From Parietaria judaica (lineage: Eukaryota > Streptophyta > Magnoliopsida > Rosales > Urticaceae): a stretch of 64,000 bases of DNA. How positions within the stretch are numbered: position 1 is the stretch's first letter; each line of letters opens with the position of its first letter. The notes beneath the pieces are model-generated. The model was not told the DNA's origin. It saw only the letters and a program-made list of their open reading frames with translations, and did no database searches. The translations under genes were made by a program, and so were the position numbers. Positions 21,790 through 31,789 of the stretch are shown in pieces. The stretch spans positions 7,998,001-8,062,000 of the forward strand of contig OX940865.1 in the NCBI GenBank assembly GCA_954871525.1. The letters are read 5' to 3'.

Positions 21790-23852
21790 GGGAGAGCAAA
21801 CATGCTCCAGTTCCTCTCACACGCTGAGGCAGACGCGGTCTGCGACAAAATTCGCATTGCTAGCCTCTGCAATGTGGGGCACGGACCCCGAATATGCTCC
21901 ACTACTCAGCTGTAAATAAATAAAAAAATCAAAACTTAGCATGTGTAAAACTTACTGGGTGTAAGAGTCTTCCGTGCTTCCACGCATGACCGCTCGCGCA
22001 ACGCACCTACAGCGTCACGAAACCGCACGCACTACGATACAAGAAAGTAAGTTACACTTTATTTAATCACAAGAAGTAAATTTACAAAATTAAAGTAAGA
22101 TCTTACCTCTGCCGCCAGATGTGTCACATCGTCATAAGGAAACCAACGGTCCTAAACCTTGGTGACATCTCGGATGGAATTTTTTGGCATCTCAATGTCT
22201 TGCTCGTAGGCGATTCTTGGGTTCAAGAAGTGGGCCGCAATATGGTCCAAGATTTGATGCCATCGCGCCTCCACAATTTCGACTGCCCATTGTTCTCCTT
22301 GAAGTGTGCAGAGCTCCGCTACGATGATTTCGAACAAGCGATACACCATTCCCATCGTCGGATACATGTCGGTGTCGACGAGCCGGAGTGCTGTGTCCAA
22401 GGGGGAACACGCTCAAGGCATTGTCAACCGAAGCCCAAAAAGTATCGCTCAAGCACAATGTGGCCGCGGCTCTCCCTTCTCTCATGTTCTTGAACGTGGA
22501 GTTATCCCACCAATAAGATATAAACATCGCCTTGAGTCCGGCCTTATTCCCCTTTAAGCTGGTCAGGGAGAAAAAGTTTGTGGCAAACCTTGTCGCCCCC
22601 GGACGGATGATCTCACCCTTGCATGTCTTCCTCATTGTATCGAGCACCTGGCCGTGGTTGTAGATAAACTTCGTGATGAGTCTGCACCCCTTCACGGTCT
22701 CGTCGATGCTCATCCTTTTCCGATGTCGTGAAACATCAAGTCGATGCAGTGAGCAGCGCACGGTGTCCAGTACAAATTGTACTTCTCGATCAAATCTGCG
22801 CCGGTTTTTTTGTAAGCCGCGGCATTTTCAATCACAATTTGCACGATGTTATGTGGGCTGATCTCCTCAATCACTGCATAAAATATCATGCCCAAATAAT
22901 GCACATTTTTGGCGTGGGAGGACGCGTTGATTGCCTTGATAAACACTGTCCTCCTCGTCAAAAAGATCATGATGTTCAGGATTGACATATTCATTGGTCC
23001 AATCCAACCGTCTGACGTGATCGTCACGCTAAATTTCCACCACGCGGGAATATGATCATGCTTGTACTTTTGCCACTCCTCGAACTCAAGAGTCAGATAC
23101 TTTCCCGCGATGTCTTTGACGTGGGATACGGGCATCCAGCGCCTACACTCGTAAAATGCAATATCATTAAATATAATAGTTAACTTAATACGTAATCAAA
23201 AATTCAAAGAATCATAAATTAGGTTACCTGCTTCGGCTACGCAAAACAACATGTTGTGGAAAAGAAGATCGTCTGCGTGGCACCAAGGAATCCCTTTCTA
23301 GATTAAGTATTTGGTTATCGCCTTCCCGACCTTCAAAATAGTCTTTGGTAAAATCATTAAATCGACCTTTTTCTGTTTTTTCGAAGGCCTATCGAACAGC
23401 ACCGGGGCGGTGGCGGCACCGGCGCTGCTAGCGCCGCTTCCGGCCTGGTCTTTTTCCCATTGTTTGGCCGCTGCCTGTTGACAGATTTTCTTTATTTGAT
23501 GTGCTACTTCTCTTTCAATGTCCATAGGCACGGTCTCGTTTTCATCAGAAGAATCATCGGCCCTCTGGTAAATATTTTCCCGTATATTAACTGACAAATC
23601 GCGCCTCTTCTGCTTCTTCTTTAGGTAACTCCGCATAGTATCCCTGATGAGGTTCCGCACATCGTTTGGGACTTCGGTACATGGCGCGACATTTTTGTTC
23701 TTATCGTTGCTAGCCAAATGTTGTCTCATTCTGGTGATCCCGCCAACTCTGATCTCTTTCCCGCAGTAGTTGCACTTGAAACCCGAGTTGTTGCTCGGAT
23801 CCATATAAGGAGTGCAATGCTCCCTCGCAATGTTGTCTTTACTCATCTTCAA
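21790..23852 (-). pseudogene. hAT-family transposase pseudogene (BED finger, DUF659, hATC)
   Basis: Reading from 23852, the first part has a BED-type zinc finger (CNYCGKEIRVGG, then RMRQHLA) and a basic, acidic and Ser/Ala linker. A TAA near 23298 interrupts it. The frame continues as KGIPWCHADDLLFHNM to an apparent donor near 23226. The next exon (from about 23149) gives the DUF659 core: VTITSDGWIGPMNMSILN, then WTPCAAHCIDLM. Further frame changes follow through the middle segment (22152-22761). The C-terminal dimerisation motif is readable as RLAMRILSQTASASACERNW at about 21800-21870. At least two stops or frameshifts and the loss of the end make it inactive. Confidence 0.85.
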
Positions 23853-24049
23853 AGTTCAACCTAAACAACGATAAGAATTACGAGACTAGTTAATAACAGC
23901 AAGACAAATCGCAAAAATTAGGTACTTTTACTACCAAAAAAAAACATTTTTTCCTCAAAAAACAAATCAAAATTCCCCCAAAATACCACATTATTGTAGT
24001 AATAATTATTTTATGAAAGCTGACAGCAAGAAAAATCGGTATATTAGCG

Positions 24050-25345
24050 AAAAATCGGGAGCAGATAAACTTGAGGACTTTTGCCGCAATTAAGACAAAA
24101 ACCGATATATCTTCAAATCTGAAAACAAATTACCCCAATAAATCAGACTAAAATGAGTACATTACCTAAAAAATCACAAAAGATAAACTTGAAACACTTT
24201 CGCCGCAATTATGACAAAAACCGAAATACCTTCAAATAAGGGTGAAAATTTTGTACTCGGTTCCCGGTTTTGTCCAGGTTCTGGTCACGGTAACGAACCG
24301 TTTTTGACAAAAAATCATTTTTTTTCTTTTTAGTATGACCTAAAAAGGGACGTCCCGGTTCCGGTTTAAAAAACCAAAACCAAAACCAATTCAAAATATG
24401 AAATTCCCGGTTTTCTTGTCCCGGTTCCGATTTTATGTCGTTTTGTTATAAGTTTGTCGTTTTTTAGCATGTCATTTCTTTTAAGTTGTTTACTATTATG
24501 TTCTTATCTCTTATTTTATTTTTTCATCCCATTATTTTAACATGTCATTTATTTTTCAGCCATTACACGGTATTTTATTTAACACGTCATTTCTTATATG
24601 CCGTTTTATTATAAAAATATTTGTTTGTACTCGGTATTTAGTATTTAGCATTTTAGACTCGGTTTTTTGCACTGAGATTTGAATTTGGTATTGTGAAATT
24701 CACGACGTGAACTCGGATCTTGCATTTGTTTATTTTGTAATTTGCTTTTGTACTCGGATTTGGTATTTTACGTTTTGGATTTACTTGGATTTGGTATTTT
24801 ACATTTTGGATTTACTCGGATTTGGTAATTTTCATGTTTCTATCTTGGATTTTGCCCCGGATTTGTCCCGGTTTTTGTCCCGAATTTTTGTCCTAAAAAA
24901 ATCGGGATTTTAATCGGTGTCCCGGTCCCGGTTCTTATTTAAATAAAAAACAAGGACTTTTCAGAACCAAAACCAAAACCGGGATAGGAAACTGTGTCCC
25001 GATTTTTCCGGGACAGGGACAAAAAATAGTCAAATTCCCGGTTCCCGGTTCTGGTTTCAGCCCTACCTTCAAATCTGCAATAAACTACACCAAAAAATCA
25101 CATTAATATTTCAAAAAATAATTAATAAATAAAAACACCCAAAAAATGAGTAGATTACCTCACAAAAATCAAAAAATAAACTTGCAATACTTTTGCCGCA
25201 TTTATAAGGAAAACCGAATTATCGTCCAATCTGCAAATAAACTGTAGAAAAAAAATCAGATTAATTTTTTAAAAAATATTTAATAAACAAAAATAGATTG
25301 CTTCACAAATCACAAAAAGTAAACTTTGAATACTTTTGCCATAAT
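24050..25345. repeat. ~155-160-bp tandem repeats in the hAT 5' region (interrupted)
   Basis: Copies of a unit containing ACTTTCGCCGCAATTA, GACAAAAACCGAAAT and CAAATCTGC recur at about 24060, 24190, 25180 and 25325, with the 829-bp insertion between the second and third. The same units form a longer array at 31810-32640. Confidence 0.7.
24237..25065. mobile_element. Non-autonomous hAT-type element, 829 bp, nested
   Basis: Starts TAAGGGTGAAA and ends TTTCAGCCCTA (imperfect inverted ends), flanked by perfect 8-bp duplications CCTTCAAA (24229-24236 and 25066-25073). Both ends are rich in CCCGGTTCC/GGTTTTGTCCCGG words and their complements, while the middle is AT-rich with repeated ACTCGGATTTGGTATTTTA units. 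Removing the insert restores the tandem-repeat unit CCGAAATACCTTCAAATCTGC. Confidence 0.9.
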
Positions 25346-25989
25346 TATTAAGAAATCCGAATTAAACCTCCAATCTGCCTAAAAATTGACCGAAGTGCAT
25401 AAAAAGTATTACAATAATCTATTACTCAACTATATACATAAAAAAAATTGATTAATTAGCTATAAAACTTTTAAAAAAATATGAACCTTTGTACTTTTTA
25501 CATAAAAAAAAACCTAAAAAATATTGTAATCCTGATATATTTAATCTAAATCCAACAAAATAATTACAAATAAAGTCGTGAAAACAAGTTTTTAACAAGA
25601 TATATTCATAAAAATGCAAAAAAACTGAAAATCCTAAAAGTGCCAATCTTTATCAATCTCCAAACATAACTCATGAACAACTGACTCTTTGTTTTTGTAT
25701 TTTATGCAAATCATCTCAAAATCGTGTAAAATCAGTAAATATCAAAGAAAAATTGCAAGAAACATATTGTAAAATAACTCTCATGCGTTTTATCTTTTAA
25801 GTAATTGTAGGCCCGTCAGACTCTGGGATTATTCCGGAAGGAGCTATTCAGTTTTCGTCACTGCGCAGCTTTTGCTATATCGTGTAGCACCTGCAATATC
25901 GTATTGCATGTATCGGTGATAATATTTACCATTTGGCTCACTTTAATCTTAGTAAAACTATCATAACTTTGGTTTGCTAACTTTAGATT

Positions 25990-26965
25990 CATGTTGTTTA
26001 GGTAGGAAAATCTGCATGGCCCTCGAGGATTTCACTTTGAAAGAGTCGAAATGAGCCGATTTATCTTGTACGGCTTATTTGCTGCGTTTTTTATTTTTGT
26101 TTTGGATTTTTTTATGAATTTTATTATGATTATAAACGGATTGTTGAATGCAATGGATTGCAAATTACGAGGAATTTAGAATTCTCTTATAATGTTCGGT
26201 TGTTCGAATTCGGATTTGGAATGAAAGGTTCTGACGACTATTGTTTTGGCTACACAAGCTCTTTTGAAATCGAAATTACTTCGTTGTTGTGCAGCCTTAA
26301 GACGGTACGAAGCGCCGACATGGTTACTAAAGACGAGTGGTGCGGTTGCGGGTAAGGATTTGCCGACCGAGCCATCTGAAGAAAAGTTCATGGTCGGATT
26401 ACGAAGCGGAATCGTTCTGTACACTATTCTTAACAAGGTTCATCAAGCAAGTGTGCCAAAGGTGACCACTCGAACTCGCAATCTCTCGGTTTGTTAATAG
26501 CTCAAATGGGGAATATCTTTCATGCATTTTCTTTTTTTAGGTAGTTGTAGGCCCGTCGGACTCTGTGCTTACTCCTGACGAGCTATTCAGTCTTCGTCAT
26601 TGCGTAGCATTCGCAATATCGTGTAGCACATGAAATATCGTATTGCATGGGATCTGTGATAATATTAATCATTCGATTCACTTTAATATAAGTAAAAGTA
26701 TCATAGCTTTGGTTTGCCAATTTTAGATTTATGCTGTTTAAGGAGAGAAATCTGCACAAGTTTGTGAATAATGTTTTTGTGCTTAAGTCCCACTCTAAAT
26801 GGAAAGAGAGAAGCATAATTAGAGTTTGGAAATTTGGTGGTATTGTCAAAGTCATGGCGTCCAAGTCTTTCGCACGAAAGAATTCAGAGTCATTCAGAAA
26901 TTCGTTATCAAGAACCTCTTCAATGATTTCTGAATTATACCTGACTTTGCACTATGTATTATTAT
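25990..26965 (+). pseudogene. Kinesin-14 fragment, copy 4, longest uninterrupted copy
   Basis: Contains LEDFTLKESK followed by a stop near 26015, then the RRYEAPTWLLKTSG exon and LPTEPSEEKFMVGLRSGIVL (26300-26460), with donor GTGACC. The next exon has VVVGPSDSVLTPDE. A downstream segment (26740-26945) encodes VNNVFVLKSHSKWKE, VWKFGG and ARKNSESFRNSLSRTSSM, which matches the region after the CH domain in plant kinesin-14. No motor domain follows. The intact reading of single exons beside stops elsewhere indicates a pseudogene. Confidence 0.8.
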
Positions 26966-27547
26966 TGAATGTGACTTTCTACTATGTCTTATATATGTTA
27001 AAATATTTTACATTTTGATGATGTTTAAAAAATAATTTTTTTAAAGAAACAAAAAAGAGAGAAAAATATACTAAAGTTATTTTTATCATTTCAATTTTGC
27101 AAATAAAAAAAATAAAAATCCGTACCAAACAGTTGATAGAAAACAAATACAATAATTTATAGTACTAAAATTATAAAGAACTTAAAAATGAGAAGTTTTT
27201 TTAGTTGATTACGAACATAGCCTAATTTTCTCTTATATTTTGTATATCGCAAAATTATTGATCTAAATCTTCTACTTGACTAACATAAAATATATATTTT
27301 TTTTAACTTTTGAAAAATGTAAAATGGCAAAGTGATTGGAGGAGGATAAAAGTGCAAATCATTTTCACTTTTAGGGAAATGTTACTTTAAATTTAATGTT
27401 TCATAGCATAATGTAACCGTTGTACGAATATTAAATGCTTGCAAAAATGATTAGTGATTTTTTTTTTATATAAAGAAAATGATTAGTGATTGGAAAGTTT
27501 GAACCTATGTTGTAAGAATGTCAATATATATTCATTAATTGTTTTAA
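26966..27547. other. AT-rich spacer
   Basis: No coding frame or paired repeat was recognised. Ends at the GGG of the Mutator-like MITE fragment. Confidence 0.5.
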
Positions 27548-27744
27548 GGGATTATAGCGGCATAAGTCCTCAATCTTTACTTAACTGAGGCGGCATAGCC
27601 CCAACTCCATTTAATAGCGGTATAAGTACCAAAAGATGATTTTCGTCCATATTTGACTAACGGAAGTAGTCAACGTTTGCGTGGTCAGCTTCTCGTCAAC
27701 GTGGATGCCACGTAATCCGACATGTCACCATACATGTCATCCTC
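27548..27744 (+). mobile_element. Left arm of a GGGATAATAGCGGCA Mutator-like MITE (truncated)
   Basis: GGGATTATAGCGGCATAAG and the following ~190 bp match the left arms at 37459 and 60597, module for module, down to CATGTCATCCTC. It then changes abruptly to CT-rich sequence and the TCGCGA half-element. The right arm is missing. Confidence 0.85.
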
Positions 27745-27856
27745 TCTCTCATGACCAAGTCGCGACCGGAAACGCCGCGGCGCGTCGCGACGGCGGGCTT
27801 CGCGAATTTCGGCGACCAAGCCGCGACGGGTCGCGACGCCGCCACCCACAGTTCTA
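27745..27856 (-). mobile_element. Half of a TCGCGA-rich MITE (truncated)
   Basis: Read on the - strand from 27856, it starts TAGAACTGTGGGTGGCGG and follows the left half of copy 1 (GTCGCGACCCGTCGCGG, GGCGTTTCCGGTCGCGAC, TTGGTCATGAGAGAGAG). It breaks off in the GA microsatellite where it joins the Mutator-like fragment. Confidence 0.75.
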
Positions 27857-27864
27857 GGCGTGAG

Positions 27865-28148
27865 TAGAGCTGCAAGTGGCGATGTCGTGATGCATCACAA
27901 TTCGGATCGCCAAAATTGCAAAAATGGTTGTCGCGATGCGTCACGACTGTACCAAATTGCGATGCATCGCGATGCGTTGGATTGATGACGTGGCGAGGTG
28001 AGATTGGGCGAGAGAGTTTGGCGCAGATTTTCACCACAAACCGCGAGCCATCGCGATTTTGACCCACTCGTCGCGACCCATCGCGATTTCGCCAAACCCG
28101 TCGCGATGCATCACGAACGTGGATTGGGTGTCGTGAGTTGCAGCTCTA
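27865..28148. mobile_element. TCGCGA-rich hAT-like MITE, copy 3 (284 bp)
   Basis: Starts TAGAGCTGCAAGTGGCGATG and ends GAGTTGCAGCTCTA, with perfect 8-bp duplications GGCGTGAG (27857-27864 and 28149-28156). The interior has TCGCGA and GCGATGCATC boxes but lacks the GA microsatellite. It lies directly against the end of the half-element at 27856. Confidence 0.9.
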
Positions 28149-28156
28149 GGCGTGAG

Positions 28157-29495
28157 GGCAATGTGGTCATTAATTTTCTCTTGAAGTGATGGCAAGTACG
28201 TTGGGCCGGTCGAGGGCCATATGGCCCAGCCAACAAGATAAGGAGCCGGGTCTGGCCTGGCCCCGCTCTTCATGGTTGAGTTAGGTTCAACCATAAAAAT
28301 AGGTGTAGGTCATTGGGTCGTACTTTTATAGGCCCGTGTCCAGTTTAGTTTGGCTAATAAAAACCGTTATCTACGTTCGTAAAAGTCCGACACTTTAATT
28401 TTGTATTTTTATTTTGTGTTTGTATTTATAATTTACTTATATCATTTTACTTGTATGTTCTTAGAATGCGTTTGGTAAGATTTTATGTCTTACTTTTAAA
28501 AATGGAGAGAAAAAAAAGAGTTAAATAAATGCGAATAAGATATAAGAGAAATCTAGCGGGTGTCCAACTTTATAGAATTGAGAACACCTATTTGGTGTTT
28601 TTTGTTTCCTTAGTAATAAAAAGAAAAATGTGATTACAAAAATACTTTTTTAAAATGACTAAACAAACACAGTTTCATGTTCTTATTTTCTATTTTTTAA
28701 AAATAAAAACCGAAAATCCTTTTTAGAAACAAAACGAATGCTACTTTAAGTCCAGCCTAGGCTCGTAAAAGCCTCACACTTCTAACCCGGCCAAGACCCG
28801 TGGGATATAGGCTCGTAAAATTTAGGTCAGCAACAAGTCTTATACTCTCAACCCATATTGGCTGGTAACTATGCGGGCCATGACATGTGGGCTTCCCTGG
28901 GCTCAATACATTTTAAAAAACTCACGGGTGTGACACGCTTCAACATGTGTGTGCCGGTCCAGGGCGCCCTCCGATATTTTCAAAAACTCACGGGTTCGCC
29001 ACGCTTCGACAGAGTAGCACTTTGAGCTCTCTCTCTATAGCAAATAGGCAAAATAGTTAAAAACCCAACCAAAACTTTGAGCCATGCCTGCCAAAATCCC
29101 ACAGCAAGCGTAATTCTATTTTAACAATCCAATAATATATTTAGCTTACTCAGCCAACACACTGACTGACATTTATCCTAATTAATTTAATGATATTAAA
29201 GAAGGGGAAAATAAATACAAGAAATGATTATATAGCATTAACACAATCCAAATGAAATGTCTAATCTTATCTAGATTAAATTGCTTTGCATTACCTGCAA
29301 AAAGATGAGGTTTTTATCATCCAATAATGTTAAGAACAAATAATAAAATGGGGTCTCAACATTAAATGGCAATTCAATTATGCAAATAAATAAGTAGGCT
29401 CAATCAATAATTCAATATATTGCGTGAACCAAATCATTACGTAACCACTAACATGAACAAAACCTTATAAATTAAAACAAATTAATGGTATCTAT
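28157..29495. other. Intergenic DNA
   Basis: AT-rich spacer with a few GC-richer words (GGCCCGTGTCC, CTCACGGGT repeated at about 28920 and 28985). No gene was recognised. Confidence 0.5.
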
Positions 29496-30099
29496 CTACC
29501 AAAAACATCTCAAGAAATTAATGAGGAAATTGAACAAATAATTCTCTTGGTCAAGCAATTCATGTCTCACTAATCTTTCTAAGATTATATTCTGAGGCAA
29601 AAGCTCACTGTAGAAGAGCAATGTTGATACTGAAGCTGCTGGTTCATCGATTAGAGATGTCAAAAGCCTCACCAATGACCTAAACATCAAAGGACTAAGA
29701 GACTGCAAAAACATAAAACAAGCAATTAGATTTAGGAAGGGCCGACCTTGAATTTACTTTTACAGAGACTCTACGCGAAGTAATTTTTAGATTCGGTCGT
29801 TAGTGGTCAAAATCGAAAATATGTATATATATATAAATAAATTTTTTTATCATTCAAACTAAAATTGTATTTAATGATCATAAGTATAAGTGGTCGGGAT
29901 CGAAACCTGAAATGCGCCTATTGCTTTTAGATGGGAACAGTATTAATTAAATTTGTATAATCAATATTTTTCTTTCTTTGAATTGAACCTATTAATTAAA
30001 TCCAAAAAAGTGGGACATTTAGAAAATAATTAAGAACTACACTAAACTCTAAAAATTGAAAGAAAGAAAAAAAAGAAGAGTAATGTGCTTACTTACCAT
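29496..30099 (-). CDS. Possible small gene, 2 exons, 69 aa, ATG-only first coding exon
   Basis: On the - strand the sequence GCGATG|GTAAGTAAG at 30099-30091 is a textbook donor directly after an ATG. At 29704-29703 a TTTTTGCAG acceptor opens a 68-codon frame to a stop at 29496-29498. The joined product starts MSLSPLMFRSLVRLLTSLID and contains VSTLLFYSELLP and a Leu/Phe-rich end. The frame is less AT-skewed than the flanks, and a CT-rich leader (about 30110-30190) precedes the ATG. No family was recognised. It could also be a remnant or a non-coding transcript; RNA evidence is lacking. Confidence 0.4.
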
Positions 30100-30690
30100 C
30101 GCTTACAGATTATAGCAGAGATGAAGAGAGTGAGAGAATTGGAAGATTGATTGTTGTTGACAAAATTAGTGTGTGGGAGAAGAAGAGACTTTTTGAATGG
30201 AATTTGGTGAATTTTCATCTGATATTCAGACCTAACATTCTCTAATAGTCATGACATGGAAGAACAACAGGTGTACCAATCCACTTAGCTTCAACATCTT
30301 CAAATTTGGTGAGTGCTTAGTAAATTAGTGATTAAATAAAGTTAGTGTGTCACAATCTAAATTCAATATTTTAATTTCACTTTTACCTTTCAGACATTTT
30401 GTTTGATGGGTTCAATGAATAATTGTTTGACTAGGAATTTTGTCAAATTGAATGAGATAATTTTGTCCACTTCTTTTTCAAGGAAACCATAGCGTGAATA
30501 TTTATCATTTATAAGCCAATCAAATAAACCAGGGATAAAATTGTGTATATATATATATTATCCAAACGGTAGTCAACCATTTATTGAAACGACAATATGT
30601 GATGCAGAGGAGGACAACACCGCATGAACGATGATTATATTAGGAGCCAGACGACATAAAATTGTTTTAAACGACATGAAACAGAAAACG
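30100..30690. other. Leader, promoter and spacer between the small gene and tRNA-Leu
   Basis: Mostly AT-rich. It includes the presumed leader of the small gene and a short TA run near 30545. No other feature was seen. Confidence 0.5.
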
Positions 30691-30699
30691 ATTGGAAAA

Positions 30700-30707
30700 T
30701 GTTGAGA

Positions 30708-30740
<33 letters not shown>

Positions 30741-30780
30741 ACCTTAATCTGGCGCCTTAGACCAACTCGGCCATCTCAAC
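30700..30780 (-). tRNA. tRNA-Leu (anticodon AAG), 81 nt
   Basis: On the - strand it folds as a class II tRNA: acceptor GTTGAGA/TCTCAAC with discriminator A, D-arm GCCGAGTTGGTCTAAGGC, anticodon stem CCAGA/TCTGG with loop TTAAGGT (anticodon AAG, reads CUU), a long variable arm, and T-arm GTGGGTTCAAATCCCAC. The B box GGTTCAAATCC is intact. There is no intron and CCA is not encoded, as expected for a nuclear gene. A TTTT Pol III terminator follows immediately (30699-30696). Confidence 0.97.
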
Positions 30781-31789
30781 ATCTTGTTGTCAATCAGACA
30801 ATAAACAATAATTTATATAAAAAATCTGTTAATATATCAAATTGTGCTAATTTGTTGTTAAAAAAAAAAAGTAATTCCCACCGTAAGTACTTATCTTGTA
30901 CTTTGTGCAATGTAGTTTTTATGATAATTTTATGCACACGTATTACTCTACAAGGTTTTGAAAATTGATACTACTAAGTACATCGCAACTTTTATTTTAC
31001 CGGTACACTGATGAGTAACTGGTTTACTGACGGATTTTTCATAACAACATACCAATGAATATTTTAAAGTTTGATAATATTTTTACTATATATAAATAGG
31101 TTATAATTATAATTTTTTTTTTTACAAAATAAGCGTTGTACTTAGTTTATTATAAATATAGGGTTACAATTATAATTTTTATGAAAATCAAAGATAATAA
31201 CTTATTATTGAGAAGAGAATGAGATTGTAAAAATTCTCAACATTTATAAAATACTGAAATGTTGTTGTGTAAAGAGTATAATGTATGATGATACAAAACT
31301 ATTATTGCGGCGCCAGCGGCATAGCCTCGCGGCTTGGGCTGCTCGGGGCGATTTTTGCCTCAAAAGTTCAAAAAAAATTTGACGGTCTCTAGGCAAAATT
31401 TCACACTTTTATAGTGCAAATTATTTTTAATTTATGAGAGGCGTGTCAACGACATACTTTCGTTTTTATGGGAAAACAATAGAGACTTTTGGGGATTTTT
31501 GAACCGCATACCTCAAAAAAGCGGCATGCCAACGCATTCCCACGAATTTAAAACCATGGTTTCTCTGAGCAGCTGTTAGTGTATAATAGCTAAGTTATGA
31601 CGTGGCTACCAAATAGTATGATTTGTCATTATAAAAAAAATAGGCATGTCACTAACATATATAAAGGGAAAATCGGAGTAAATATCATTCAAAAAATTTA
31701 ACGAATTGAAACATTGAGGGTTTAAAATTAATAAATATGAAACAATGCTAGATAGTTGGACGACCACATATGTGTATTTTTCAGATATG
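30781..31789. other. Intergenic DNA
   Basis: AT-rich spacer. A GC-richer stretch at about 31308-31560 contains GCGGCGCCAGCGGCAT and AAAGCGGCATGCC words, perhaps a decayed element, but no paired ends were found. Confidence 0.45.

Larger units (their letters stand above)
21784..25779 (-). mobile_element. hAT transposon relic lacking both ends
   Basis: Holds a decayed hAT transposase on the - strand and about 1.9 kb of 5' non-coding DNA with tandem repeats. The left border falls just after the hATC-like ERNWSMFAL codons and the right border within the 5' repeats; neither terminal inverted repeat nor an 8-bp duplication is present. The 5' segment (25070-25770) is closely similar to 32330-33050, where the element continues about 460 bp further to a terminus. 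Confidence 0.8.
21470..25985 (+). pseudogene. Kinesin-14 fragment, copy 3, split by a hAT transposon relic
   Basis: The left part (to about 21783) repeats the upstream and first CH-exon sequence (ACTACACAATCTCTTTTGAA, the RRYEA region with an in-frame stop, then GGTTGCGGGTAAG). It stops within the LPxEPSE codons. The right part resumes near 25780-25800 with the next intron end and the VGPSDSGIIPEGAIQFSS region. Compared with copy 4, about 180 bp between the two halves is missing, so the hAT DNA replaces sequence and is not a clean insertion. Confidence 0.75.

Noticed and set aside
27696..28294. Open frames rich in Arg/Ser/Asp
   Set aside because: They lie across TCGCGA repeats of the half-element and MITE copy 3.
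30699..30968. 89-codon + strand frame starting in the tRNA
   Set aside because: It begins within the antisense of an intact tRNA-Leu and has no domain beyond it.
31290..31560. GC-rich patch as a possible MITE
   Set aside because: No paired inverted ends or target duplication could be found.
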